Shown here piece by piece: positions 1-5,852 of a stretch of 10,563 bases of DNA (the stretch's first letter is position 1; each line of letters starts with the position of its first letter). The DNA lies in contig JANNKX010000274.1 of the NCBI GenBank assembly GCA_031396505.1, positions 1-10,563 on the forward strand. Direction: 5' to 3'. The DNA is from JAAFHS01 sp031396505 (GTDB taxonomy: Bacteria; Pseudomonadota; Alphaproteobacteria; Rhodobacterales; Rhodobacteraceae). The notes below the pieces were generated by a model. It saw nothing but the letters and a program-made list of their open reading frames with translations, searched no databases and was not told the DNA's origin. Position numbers and translations under genes: made by a program.

Positions 1-1161
1 CAGCACGTCGCCGTCGGTCAGCTCGATCCCGAGCATGGTGCGAGCCTGTGCCTTGATGTCGGCCCAGGTCGGCAGGCCGCCATTGGCACCATCCAAAAGA
101 CGGCCGGTTGAAACCGGGCCACCCGCCGCATCGAGCGCGTATTCGCGCAGGAATACCTGATGCGAGGCATGCGAGGTATAGGTCTGGTTCTGGTCGATGA
201 AGGGGGTGGTGGTGTTCTGGCCTTCGTGGTTCGTGTCGTCGGCGTTGCCCAGAATGCCATCCGCGCCCGGCCCCGCGACGGGGGTAGAGCGGGTCAGCGC
301 CATGAAAGCAAGGTGGGGGGGAACCTCGTCACCGCTGCCGGCAATGCCATCGGGTCCATGCGTAATCAGCGGGTCATCGGCCTGCAACGGAATGTACACG
401 GTGCCGTTGTTGCCCTTGGTGATCAGATCAAGGCCGTGGTCGAAGAACTGCCCGAAGAACGTCATCCAAGCGTTGAAGGGTTTTGAGATGCCTTCGTCGG
501 GGGCGATGTTGGGCAGGGTCGCGAGGTCGTCAGTGGTGATTTCGACATAGAACCCGTCGCCATTCGATTGACCGGCCTTTGCGTCACCCGGTGCGACGGG
601 GGTATTGAACTCATTGCCGGGTTTCGCATTCCATGCGGCAATGGCGACCTCGCTGTTGAACCACACCGCAACAAGGGCGGGGTTCGACACGCTCATGTCA
701 ACGATCAGGTTGGAAATGATCCGCGGATCGGCGTCGGCGACGTTGCCGCTGTGGCCGCCGTTCACACCCGGCGTCGCGGTACCGATCACGCCGTAATCGG
801 TGTTGGTCACAGTGCCCTGACCGGGTGCCCCTTGAATCGTGTCGCCATCAGCATCGTTGATGAAACTTGCGTCCAGCAGACGCGGCATCGCCTGATCTGC
901 GGCACCCCAAGTTTCGCGACCGGGGACCAAGTTGTTGTAGGTGCCATCGACCGTCCGCAGGCCGTAGGGCACATGCGGATCAGGAATGGCCTGCAGCGCA
1001 CCGGGGGTCAGGGCCGTGAACGGCACACCACCCGCATCGGCGTAATTGCCGTCCGCATCCATATAGATTTCGGTCAGAGGTATGCCAGCGGCATTGGCCT
1101 CGGCAATCTTGATCTGACGCAGAATAAATTCCAGATCGGCAACGTTCAACTTAACAGCCAT
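1..1161 (-). CDS. Animal-type heme peroxidase, N-terminal part (3' end outside window)
   Basis: The frame is open without a stop from the ATG at 1161 to the window edge (387 codons). A strong ribosome binding site, AGGGGAG on the minus strand at 1169-1175, sits 7 nt before the ATG. The protein starts MAVKLNVADLEF and has no signal peptide. Residues 235-245 read FFGQFFDHGLD. In the animal peroxidase (myeloperoxidase/peroxinectin) superfamily this block carries the heme-linked Asp (D241) and the distal His (H242). A second family-like block is TPFIDQNQTYTSHASHQVF (about 319-337). Two Asp/Gly-rich loops, GPDGIAGSGDE (269-279) and GADGILGNADD (299-309), look like calcium-binding loops. The proximal His and Arg would lie beyond the edge. 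Bacterial relatives are often very long, carry RTX calcium-binding repeats and leave by type I secretion; the Mn(II) oxidase MopA of Aurantimonas is of this kind. Family assignment is firm; substrate and C-terminal architecture are inference. It is divergent from the adjacent sensor kinase. Confidence 0.88.
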   Translation of the reverse strand, partial: MAVKLNVADLEFILRQIKIAEANAAGIPLTEIYMDADGNYADAGGVPFTALTPGALQAIPDPHVPYGLRTVDGTYNNLVPGRETWGAADQAMPRLLDASFINDADGDTIQGAPGQGTVTNTDYGVIGTATPGVNGGHSGNVADADPRIISNLIVDMSVSNPALVAVWFNSEVAIAAWNAKPGNEFNTPVAPGDAKAGQSNGDGFYVEITTDDLATLPNIAPDEGISKPFNAWMTFFGQFFDHGLDLITKGNNGTVYIPLQADDPLITHGPDGIAGSGDEVPPHLAFMALTRSTPVAGPGADGILGNADDTNHEGQNTTTPFIDQNQTYTSHASHQVFLREYALDAAGGPVSTGRLLDGANGGLPTWADIKAQARTMLGIELTDGDVL

Positions 1162-1201
1162 AATAAAGCTCCCCTAATGGCCCAAACACCTGACGACGCT
1201 G

Positions 1202-1236
1202 GACAAAATAAATGCGTTGAAATGTGAGACAAAATA
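1202..1236. repeat. Direct repeat GACAAAATA x2 in peroxidase leader
   Basis: GACAAAATA occurs at 1202-1210 and again at 1228-1236, a period of 26 bases, 41-75 bases upstream of the peroxidase ATG. The complementary string (TTATTTTGT) appears once more at 1572-1580 in front of the kinase. The spacing is close to two and a half helical turns, so the copies could be protein-binding sites or parts of promoter -10 regions. Function is not shown. Confidence 0.4.
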
Positions 1237-1390
1237 CAGACCTGCCCAACGGGGCGACGATGGTCAACAATTCAGAACGTGGCAGCACATTTCAGTTAAT
1301 GGCAGAATAACGGCAAAAATCTGTCAAGCGAAGGGCAAGGGGTCGAAGAGACTTTGGGGTCTTTGGCCGATGTCAACTTTCGACCAAAGC

Positions 1391-1429
1391 GTCTGAATGC
1401 ATCAGACTTTAGTCTTATATTCATCTGAT
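1391..1429. promoter_or_regulatory. Cluster of TCTGA/TCAGA inverted half-sites
   Basis: GTCTGA (1391-1396) and TCAGAC (1402-1407) form a perfect 6-bp inverted repeat around ATGCA. ATCAGA (1401-1406) is also inverted relative to TCTGAT (1424-1429). AGACT-TT-AGTCT (1405-1416) adds a third small palindrome. Three TCTGA-type half-sites in alternating orientation midway between divergent genes look like an operator array, possibly for the neighbouring NarL-type regulator. That link is inference. Confidence 0.35.
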
Positions 1430-1479
1430 ACAGCGTGTTCTTCCACCAGATGCGACCTGTTTGTGGTGAAAGACAGACC

Positions 1480-1500
1480 GCCGCAGGCATCAACTGCGGC
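1480..1500. repeat. GC-rich perfect hairpin
   Basis: GCCGCAG and CTGCGGC form a perfect 7-bp stem around the 7-base loop GCATCAA. No T-run follows on either strand, so it is not a standard intrinsic terminator. It lies in the divergent region 85 bases before the kinase frame, and could be part of an untranslated leader or an operator. Confidence 0.35.
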
Positions 1501-1563
1501 AAGATCATGTGGCGATTCGTGGCTGGAAAGCAGGCATTGGTTGCCGGACCCGATTCGTTATGA

Positions 1564-1576
1564 TATTGGTTTATTT
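1564..1576 (+). promoter_or_regulatory. Shared 13-base element upstream of sensor kinase
   Basis: TATTGGTTTATTT lies 8 bases before the first possible kinase start (TTG 1585). The identical 13-mer occurs, pointing the same way relative to its gene, upstream of the response regulator (3735-3747, minus strand). Identity over 13 bases in two control regions of a cognate pair suggests a common regulator, perhaps autoregulation by the response regulator, or a common promoter core. Confidence 0.45.
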
Positions 1577-1584
1577 TGTAAAAA

Positions 1585-2985
1585 TTGACAATTTCGCCTG
1601 AAATTTTCAAAAGTCACATCGAAAACAGCAGATTGTCCGGTGAAGCCGCATTGACCAATAGCCAGAGTGACCCAAAGCGCGGACCTTTCAATCCCGGCAT
1701 CGTCGCCTTTGGCGCAATAGCCGGACTGGTGGCCATGGTCGTGCTTGTGACGACCATCATCAACCAGTTTCGCGCCGTGCAATTGCGCGATACGGGCGAG
1801 ATTGGCAGCGCCTATATTCAGGGTTTTCTGACACCCTATGCACAAGAAGCGTATGACGAAGGGCAGTTGTCACCCCTTCGGCGCGCCGAACTGTTGCGAC
1901 TTGTCGGCAGCTTTGCCCTGGAGCGTCGTTTTGATGCCATCCGCATTCGCGCGCAGGATGGCGATGTCTTGTTCGCGTCGGATTCCGAAGCGTCCGTCCT
2001 TGCCGAAAGTCCGGAAGAGTTTCTTCAGGCCGCAAGAGGACTGGTTCTGGTTGACGTCCATCCCGCCACGGCGGACAGCGATATTCACGCATATCCCACC
2101 ATCGAAATCTATGCCCCGATCTATCACCGGACGACAAAGCAACTGATCGCGGTTGGTGAGATCTATCAGGATGCGCGGCCGTTGCTGGCCGAGCGGGCAC
2201 AGTTTGAACGCATGGTCTGGGGGGCGGTCGGGCTGGCCACGCTGGGCTTTCTTGCGATCATGTTCGTGCTTGCAGCCCAGCATCAGCAGTTGGCCCAGCA
2301 CCTTCATCACCAGCGTGAAATCGCCCAACAAAACCAGCAGCTGCGCGCGGCCACAGAGGCCGCATGGCGAACTTCGGGGCAGGTCCATGAAGCGCTGCTA
2401 AACAATCTGGGTGCAGAACTGCATGATGGTCCGATCCAGATGTTGAGCCTGCTGGCACTGATGAAGCCGACGGATCAGGGCAATGCTGCGCCATCCGGGT
2501 CGTCGGCGGAAGTGATTGCCCGTGATGTCATGGCCGACTTGCGGCGGATATCATCGGGGCTGACATTGCCGGAGCTTGGCCATCTTTCGGTGCAAGAGAC
2601 GCTGATGCTTGCATTGACGCGTCACGCGAATGCGACGGGAACAGAGGTATTGCACGACTTTGGCCCACTACCCGACACCGTGGACGACCAACGCAAGACC
2701 TGCCTGTACCGGATCGTGCAGGAAGGTCTGAACAATGCATTCCGACACGGCGGTGGTTTTGGTCAGCGGGTGATTGCCCGTGTCGAGCACGACGCCATCT
2801 GCGTGACCGTCGTCAATAGCGCGCGCGCGACCGAAGGGGCCACCCAAGGCGTGACAACGACGCGCAACGCGGGACTGGGTGTGATCGGCTTGCGAAACCG
2901 GCTGAAGGTCTTCGGCGGCACGCTGCACGCCGCGCGGCTTGACGACGGTGGGTTCGCGCTTGCGGTAAAGCTGCCGTTGCGGTGA
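1585..2985 (+). CDS. NarX-like sensor histidine kinase (HisKA_3/HATPase_c)
   Basis: Membrane-bound sensor kinase of 466 aa by the longest frame. A transmembrane segment at about 39-60 and a second at about 210-231 enclose an extracytoplasmic sensor region of about 150 residues, perhaps Cache-like. A glutamine-rich, probably coiled-coil linker (about 233-265) leads to the HisKA_3 dimerisation box ELHDGPIQ, with H280 the likely phosphoacceptor. The ATPase domain has an N-box (VQEGLNNAFRH, 378-388) and a G-box (GLGVIGLRNR, 430-439). The usual DxGxG (G1) motif is not visible; VVNSARATEG stands in its place. The start is uncertain: there is no ATG or GTG before the first membrane segment. TTG 1585 lacks a ribosome binding site, while TTG 1651 has GGTGA about 7 nt upstream. 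The partner is the convergent response regulator 9 bp downstream. The signal is unknown. Confidence 0.9.
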   Translation: MTISPEIFKSHIENSRLSGEAALTNSQSDPKRGPFNPGIVAFGAIAGLVAMVVLVTTIINQFRAVQLRDTGEIGSAYIQGFLTPYAQEAYDEGQLSPLRRAELLRLVGSFALERRFDAIRIRAQDGDVLFASDSEASVLAESPEEFLQAARGLVLVDVHPATADSDIHAYPTIEIYAPIYHRTTKQLIAVGEIYQDARPLLAERAQFERMVWGAVGLATLGFLAIMFVLAAQHQQLAQHLHHQREIAQQNQQLRAATEAAWRTSGQVHEALLNNLGAELHDGPIQMLSLLALMKPTDQGNAAPSGSSAEVIARDVMADLRRISSGLTLPELGHLSVQETLMLALTRHANATGTEVLHDFGPLPDTVDDQRKTCLYRIVQEGLNNAFRHGGGFGQRVIARVEHDAICVTVVNSARATEGATQGVTTTRNAGLGVIGLRNRLKVFGGTLHAARLDDGGFALAVKLPLR

Positions 2986-2994
2986 GCGCGCGCA

Positions 2995-3666
2995 CTACAT
3001 CAATCTCGACTGGTGTTGCGCAACCTTTCCGATGTCCAGTTGCTGTGCCGCAAGGACGACCTCGACCCGGTTCCGCACATTGAGCTTTTGCATCAGGATC
3101 GTCATGTAATGCTTGACGGTCTTTTCGCCGATCGCAAGCGTCGAGGCAATTTCGCGGTTGGTTGACCCACGCAGAAGCAGACGCAGGACCTGCTCTTCTC
3201 GCAGGCTAAGCCGCATCGCTTCGATCGCCGATTTGCGCAGCGAAGCGGTCCGCAGACCAGCCACGACCTTGGCCGCAAAACTTGCCGTGATGTAGGTGTC
3301 GCCGGCGTGCACAGTGCGGACGGCCTCCATCAGATCATCGCAAGAACTGCCCTTCAGGACATAGCCACCCGCCCCGGCCTCAAGCGCGGAAATCGCATCG
3401 TCGATGCCTGTGGCGGCAGTGAAAGTAAGGACCTTGGTGCCAAACCGGCCAACGGTAATTTCAGCCACCATTTCAAGCACTTTGCCTGGCATATTCAGGT
3501 CCACCACGATCACGTCGGGGCGATACTTTATAACGATTTCCATTGCGTCCCGTGCCGAATTGCCGATGGCAACAACAGAAAAATCCTGATGTGCTGAAAA
3601 GAGCGTTGCCAACCCGGCAAGCAAGACTGGATGATCGTCAACAAATGCTACTGAAATTGTCTTCAT
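2995..3666 (-). CDS. NarL/FixJ-family response regulator (REC-LuxR HTH)
   Basis: DNA-binding response regulator of 223 aa, normal length for the family. The receiver domain covers about 1-120: acidic pair D10/D11 in FVDDHP, phosphoacceptor D56 in VVDLNMPG, T83 at the end of beta-4 and K105 in GYVLKG. The C-terminal LuxR-type helix-turn-helix covers about 152-210, with the typical LSLREEQVLRLLLRGSTNREIA and KTVKHYMTILMQKLNV blocks. The loop after MPG is short and lacks the usual following Gly. The start ATG (3666) has GGAG 6 nt upstream. It is encoded tail to tail with the NarX-like kinase, so the two are most likely cognate but transcribed from separate promoters. Both promoters carry the same 13-base element. 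Targets are not known; the nearby heme peroxidase is a candidate. Confidence 0.95.
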   Translation of the reverse strand: MKTISVAFVDDHPVLLAGLATLFSAHQDFSVVAIGNSARDAMEIVIKYRPDVIVVDLNMPGKVLEMVAEITVGRFGTKVLTFTAATGIDDAISALEAGAGGYVLKGSSCDDLMEAVRTVHAGDTYITASFAAKVVAGLRTASLRKSAIEAMRLSLREEQVLRLLLRGSTNREIASTLAIGEKTVKHYMTILMQKLNVRNRVEVVLAAQQLDIGKVAQHQSRLM

Positions 3667-3734
3667 TCAAATCTCCAGTGAATTCAAGAAATCAAACTCA
3701 TGACTGGCCCGGCACCCTAAAACACGCAGCGCCG

Positions 3735-3747
3735 AAATAAACCAATA
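3735..3747 (-). promoter_or_regulatory. Shared 13-base element upstream of response regulator
   Basis: On the minus strand this reads TATTGGTTTATTT and lies 68 bases before the regulator ATG. It is the exact sequence found before the sensor kinase at 1564-1576. The position fits an activator/operator site or a promoter element with a short untranslated leader. Confidence 0.45.
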
Positions 3748-3966
3748 GCACATCGCGAGTTCGACTTCATGTTAAAAAAGAAAAATCATCTTTCCGGGTC
3801 GGGAAACGCGGCACCTTGGGGTATCAGCGGCCTGTCACGGAATATGCTGCGCGTGCAAAACTGGCGATCGTCGACTGCGATACAACAGATATGGTATCGT
3901 TGCCCCGTGGATAACAACTTTTGGTAGCTCTTCTCTTCCGTTCGGGCCGGAGCAATATTTCTCAAG

Positions 3967-4070
3967 GGACCAAAACTGTCTTTTTAGACATGTATGAAAG
4001 ACTATTCGCAAAGCGCATAACGCAACCCATAGTAGAGTTAACACGGCTTCACTGGACCAAAACAGACATG
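3967..4070. repeat. Split direct repeat GGACCAAAAC...AGACATG
   Basis: Copy 1 (3967-3992) is GGACCAAAAC, then TGTCTTTTT, then AGACATG. Copy 2 (4054-4070) is the same 17 bases without the 9-base middle. The insert creates a perfect TGTCT-TTTT-AGACA hairpin in copy 1. The copies are 87 bases apart inside the AT-rich part of the gene-poor region. They could be paired protein-binding sites or terminal repeats of a decayed mobile element. I do not recognise the family. Confidence 0.5.
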
Positions 4071-4557
4071 AATTCGCGCTCTGATTGCGTCGTGACGCCT
4101 TAGAACAGGCGAACCGCCTAAATGTTGATCGCGAAAATCGTCGCGGATGGCCTTTACTGTTGCTGATCTTGAACCAACTTGCTGAAAGATGACGGGCTCC
4201 ATTGGAGCGTGTTTGCAACCTGACCCGCCCGGCAATCGCGATTCGCATCCGGGACGCCGGGCGATTCGTGTACAGAGCCCTTGGCCCCCCTTACCGCAGG
4301 CTTGCGATGGCTGGCATATCGGCCCGGACCCGAGATGCCCGTAACCCATTCATCGCCTCAATTCGGCATGCTCTTACCCGCGCGCGGACACAGTCTGCCA
4401 CCAAAGACGCCGGGATGGATGATACCGCACACCACCCGAGCAAGGCGCGGGCGAATGAAGGTGTACCAACGCACCACACCGCCGCAACTGCAGGTCATCA
4501 AAGCCTGTCCGAAATCACCCCGTAAACCGCCGCAATGGATCGCCGCCGCGCCGTGAT

Positions 4558-4599
4558 CGGACCGGAACCAGATCGCAAAACTGTAAACGGTCCGGTTCC
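4558..4599. repeat. Nested inverted repeat downstream of tRNA-Arg
   Basis: The arms CGGACCGGAACC (4558-4569) and CGGTCCGGTTCC (4588-4599) allow two exclusive pairings: CGGACCG with CGGTCCG, or GGAACC with GGTTCC. Read on the minus strand, the repeat starts about 53 bases after the tRNA 3' end and is not followed by a clear T-run. It might stop or process the tRNA transcript, or be a binding site. Confidence 0.4.
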
Positions 4600-4651
4600 C
4601 CGCAACTTTAGGTCATGATTACATTTTCATTACAATCGCTTGCAAACACAT

Positions 4652-4728
4652 TGGCGGGCCCAGAAGGACTCGAACCCTCAACCTCGGACTTAGAAGGTCC
4701 TTGCTCTATCCAGTTGAGCTATGAGCCC
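4652..4728 (-). tRNA. tRNA-Arg (anticodon TCT)
   Basis: The minus strand folds into a full cloverleaf of 77 nt with CCA encoded. The acceptor stem is GGGCTCA/TGGGCCC, the D stem GCTC/GAGC, the anticodon loop CTTCTAA with anticodon TCT, and the T stem GAGGG/CCTTC with loop TTCGAGT. The discriminator base is G. One non-pair (A-G) sits at the top of the anticodon stem. It reads AGA codons, rare in this high-GC genome. It begins only 31 bases after the acetyltransferase stop codon on the same strand, so read-through transcription is possible. tRNA 3' ends are common integration sites; the next 1 kb downstream is gene-poor. Confidence 0.95.
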
Positions 4729-4759
4729 GCGCGATGCTCTTTTGGCCCGAAGTGGCGCG

Positions 4760-5230
4760 TCAGGCAAGCGTCTTGGTCATGAAAACGCTGTTCGGGTCCA
4801 GACTGTAACCTTCAAACGGCGGGCAGTAAGCAAAGCCAGCCCTTTCGTACAAACCGCGCGCGGGTGCAAAGATTGGTTCGGCCCCAGTTTCCAGGGACAG
4901 GCGGGTGATACCAGCCAGCCCTGCGGCGTCCACAAGATGGGTCAGCATCGCCTTGGATAGCCCCCTGCCCCGATGTTCGTGCAGGACATGCATGGATTTG
5001 ATCTCTGCATGGGTGCCAGACAGACGCTTGAATGCGCCCATGCCAATTGCCGCACCGTCATCGCGCATCACGAAAAACGCCACATCCGGCACCGCCAATT
5101 GCCCTGCATCCATCATGTGAATGCTTTCTGGCGGGGTCTGGGCATGCATATCGGCGGTGTGGCGCGACATCAGCAGTGCAAGATCCGTGCCAAGCGGGTT
5201 TTCGGCAGTGATCGTGATCAATGCGTCCAC
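4760..5230 (-). CDS. GNAT-family N-acetyltransferase
   Basis: Cytoplasmic protein of 156 aa with the GNAT fold. Strand beta-4 and the acetyl-CoA pyrophosphate loop are visible as EIKSMHVLHEHRGRGLSKAML (76-96), with R87-G-R-G90 matching the Q/R-x-x-G-x-G/A motif. The family's C-terminal ARGLYERAGFAYC block follows (124-136). Substrate cannot be told: the family acetylates amines on small molecules, peptides or antibiotics with acetyl-CoA. The start chosen is GTG 5230, with AAGGG 4 nt upstream. It overlaps the end of the complex I subunit gene by 13 bases, which implies translational coupling. A TTG at 5221 that overlaps the upstream TGA as TTGA is an alternative. The gene looks co-transcribed with the NDUFS4-like gene, without an obvious functional link. 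Confidence 0.9.
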   Translation of the reverse strand: MDALITITAENPLGTDLALLMSRHTADMHAQTPPESIHMMDAGQLAVPDVAFFVMRDDGAAIGMGAFKRLSGTHAEIKSMHVLHEHRGRGLSKAMLTHLVDAAGLAGITRLSLETGAEPIFAPARGLYERAGFAYCPPFEGYSLDPNSVFMTKTLA

Positions 5231-5529
5231 GCGCCCTTACGGTCGGTCGCGAAGTTTTCGCCATAGCCGCGCGGGCGGATATTCGGCTTGCGCGCCTTTG
5301 GCAGCGTCACATCGGCGTCGATATCATTTTCGCGCGCATATTCCTGTGCGGCCGCCAGCGTGTCAAAATGCAGACATACTTGTGATTGGGTATCACTGCT
5401 GGACGTCCAGCCCATCAGGGGGTCAACAGCGCGCGCAGATGCTGGCGCGAATTCCAACACCCAGCCCTTGGTCTTTGCGGTGCCCGATTGCATGGCGGTG
5501 CGGGCGGGTTGGTAGATGCGGGCGCGCAT
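5218..5529 (-). CDS. NDUFS4-like accessory subunit of NADH dehydrogenase (complex I)
   Basis: Protein of 103 aa matching the ETC complex I subunit conserved region family (NDUFS4/18 kDa type). Visible family traits are the start MRARIYQPARTAMQSG, the core GWVLEF...DPLMGWTSSSDTQSQV, the AAQEYARENDID segment and the C-terminal NIRPRGYGENF. This accessory subunit sits on the peripheral arm of alphaproteobacterial and mitochondrial complex I near the NADH-oxidising module and helps stabilise it. It lacks the mitochondrial targeting peptide, as expected in bacteria. ATG 5529 has AGGAG 6 nt upstream. The leader contains a hairpin and the structured RNA candidate at 5580-5675, so post-transcriptional control is possible. 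It is first in a minus-strand run with the GNAT gene and tRNA-Arg, and is not near the main nuo operon within this window. Confidence 0.92.
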   Translation of the reverse strand: MRARIYQPARTAMQSGTAKTKGWVLEFAPASARAVDPLMGWTSSSDTQSQVCLHFDTLAAAQEYARENDIDADVTLPKARKPNIRPRGYGENFATDRKGAWTH

Positions 5530-5551
5530 GGGATGCTCCTGTTCCGGCTGG

Positions 5552-5576
5552 CCCCGTTATTCCCAATTGTGCGGGG
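5552..5576 (-). promoter_or_regulatory. Hairpin in leader of NDUFS4-like gene
   Basis: CCCCG (5552-5556) and CGGGG (5572-5576) form a 5-bp GC stem with a 15-base loop. Its edge is 22 bases before the NDUFS4-like start codon, just upstream of the ribosome binding site. It lies between that site and the larger structured segment, so it may be part of the same leader fold. Confidence 0.35.
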
Positions 5577-5579
5577 TTC

Positions 5580-5675
5580 TGCAAGCCGTGTCTCGCGCAA
5601 AAAGCCTGTCGGCCGACGCGAGAGGGGAGTACTCTCTGGGAGGGTGGCCAACCGACAGGAAAACTGCTGCTTGCA
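5580..5675 (-). ncRNA. Structured RNA candidate (leader of NDUFS4-like gene or small RNA)
   Basis: About 96 nt with several perfect helices. An outer stem pairs TGCAAGC (5580-5586) with GCTTGCA (5669-5675). An inner stem pairs CCTGTCGG (5605-5612) with CCGACAGG (5652-5659). A hairpin pairs GAGAG (5620-5624) with CTCTC (5633-5637). A fourth helix, TCTCGCG (5591-5597) with CGCGAGA (5617-5623), excludes the hairpin and would make a pseudoknot with the inner stem. Read on the minus strand, the inner stem is followed directly by CTTTTTG, like a terminator, and the unpaired parts are rich in CCCTCCC and CTCCCC. Orientation is therefore tentatively minus, as leader of the complex I gene, but a separate small RNA on either strand is possible. 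I do not recognise a known class. Confidence 0.5.
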
Positions 5676-5852
5676 AAACTAATTATCGCGTGAAACGGCC
5701 CGGCACTCAACCGCAAGGTGCAAAAATAGCGACACGTTGCTAAATTCGCCACAGTCCCCCTGACAGAACATGACAACAGGGTGATCTGATGGATGTGGCA
5801 AACCTTGCGCCGGAACAAAAACAGACCAAGTTAGGGCATGAAGGGAATCGCC

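Larger units (their letters stand above)
1162..1584. other. Divergent intergenic region between peroxidase and sensor kinase
   Basis: I see no convincing gene in these 423 bases: the open frames on both strands give unstructured, low-complexity peptides. The region must hold the promoters of both divergent genes. It contains a 9-base direct repeat close to the peroxidase start, a cluster of TCTGA/TCAGA half-sites in the middle, a GC-rich hairpin at 1480-1500 and an A/T-rich block just before the kinase. A CTTTGG/CCAAAG inverted pair lies around 1361-1390. The separate entries give details. Confidence 0.7.
3667..4651. other. Gene-poor region between response regulator and tRNA-Arg
   Basis: In 985 bases no frame on either strand gives a recognisable protein. 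The longest frames (103-137 codons) read as low-complexity Arg/Ser/Pro-rich strings without a domain. Composition is patchy: about 3840-4110 is clearly more AT-rich than the neighbouring genes, while 4200-4560 is GC-rich. The segment near the regulator holds its promoter and the 13-base element. A split direct repeat lies at 3967-4070 and a complex inverted repeat at 4558-4599. Lying directly downstream of the 3' end of a tRNA gene, it could be the eroded remains of an integrated element, but I found no integrase fragment and no second copy of the tRNA 3' end. Confidence 0.6.

Noticed and set aside
568..1227. Open frame of 219 codons on the plus strand
   Set aside because: It lies antisense to the heme peroxidase, whose minus-strand frame is open across the region with clear family motifs and a good ribosome binding site.
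3835..4248. 137-codon minus-strand frame
   Set aside because: The product is an Arg/Ser-rich string without domain or codon signal; it runs across repeats and changing base composition.
4358..4498. 46-aa minus-strand frame (starting MTCSCGGVVRWYTF) in the gene-poor region
   Set aside because: The frame stays open some way upstream and codons look plausible, but no ribosome binding site and no known domain are visible; it could be chance or a gene remnant.
4652..4700. Attachment-site duplication of the tRNA-Arg 3' end
   Set aside because: I found no second copy of the tRNA 3' end elsewhere in the window, so no att pair can be claimed.
5644..5682. 12-aa GTG-started leader peptide (VANRQENCCLQN) on the plus strand inside the RNA-like segment
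   Set aside because: The GGGAGG before it is too close to the GTG, and the segment is better explained by RNA helices.
5801..5837. Possible LexA box in the pre-uvrB segment (GAAC-N7-GACC)
   Set aside because: It matches GAAC-N7-GAAC in only one half plus 3 of 4 bases of the other; too weak to claim SOS control.
5838..5852. Upstream ATG as uvrB start
   Set aside because: No ribosome binding site at proper distance; the ATG at 5853 has AAGGGA 6 nt upstream.
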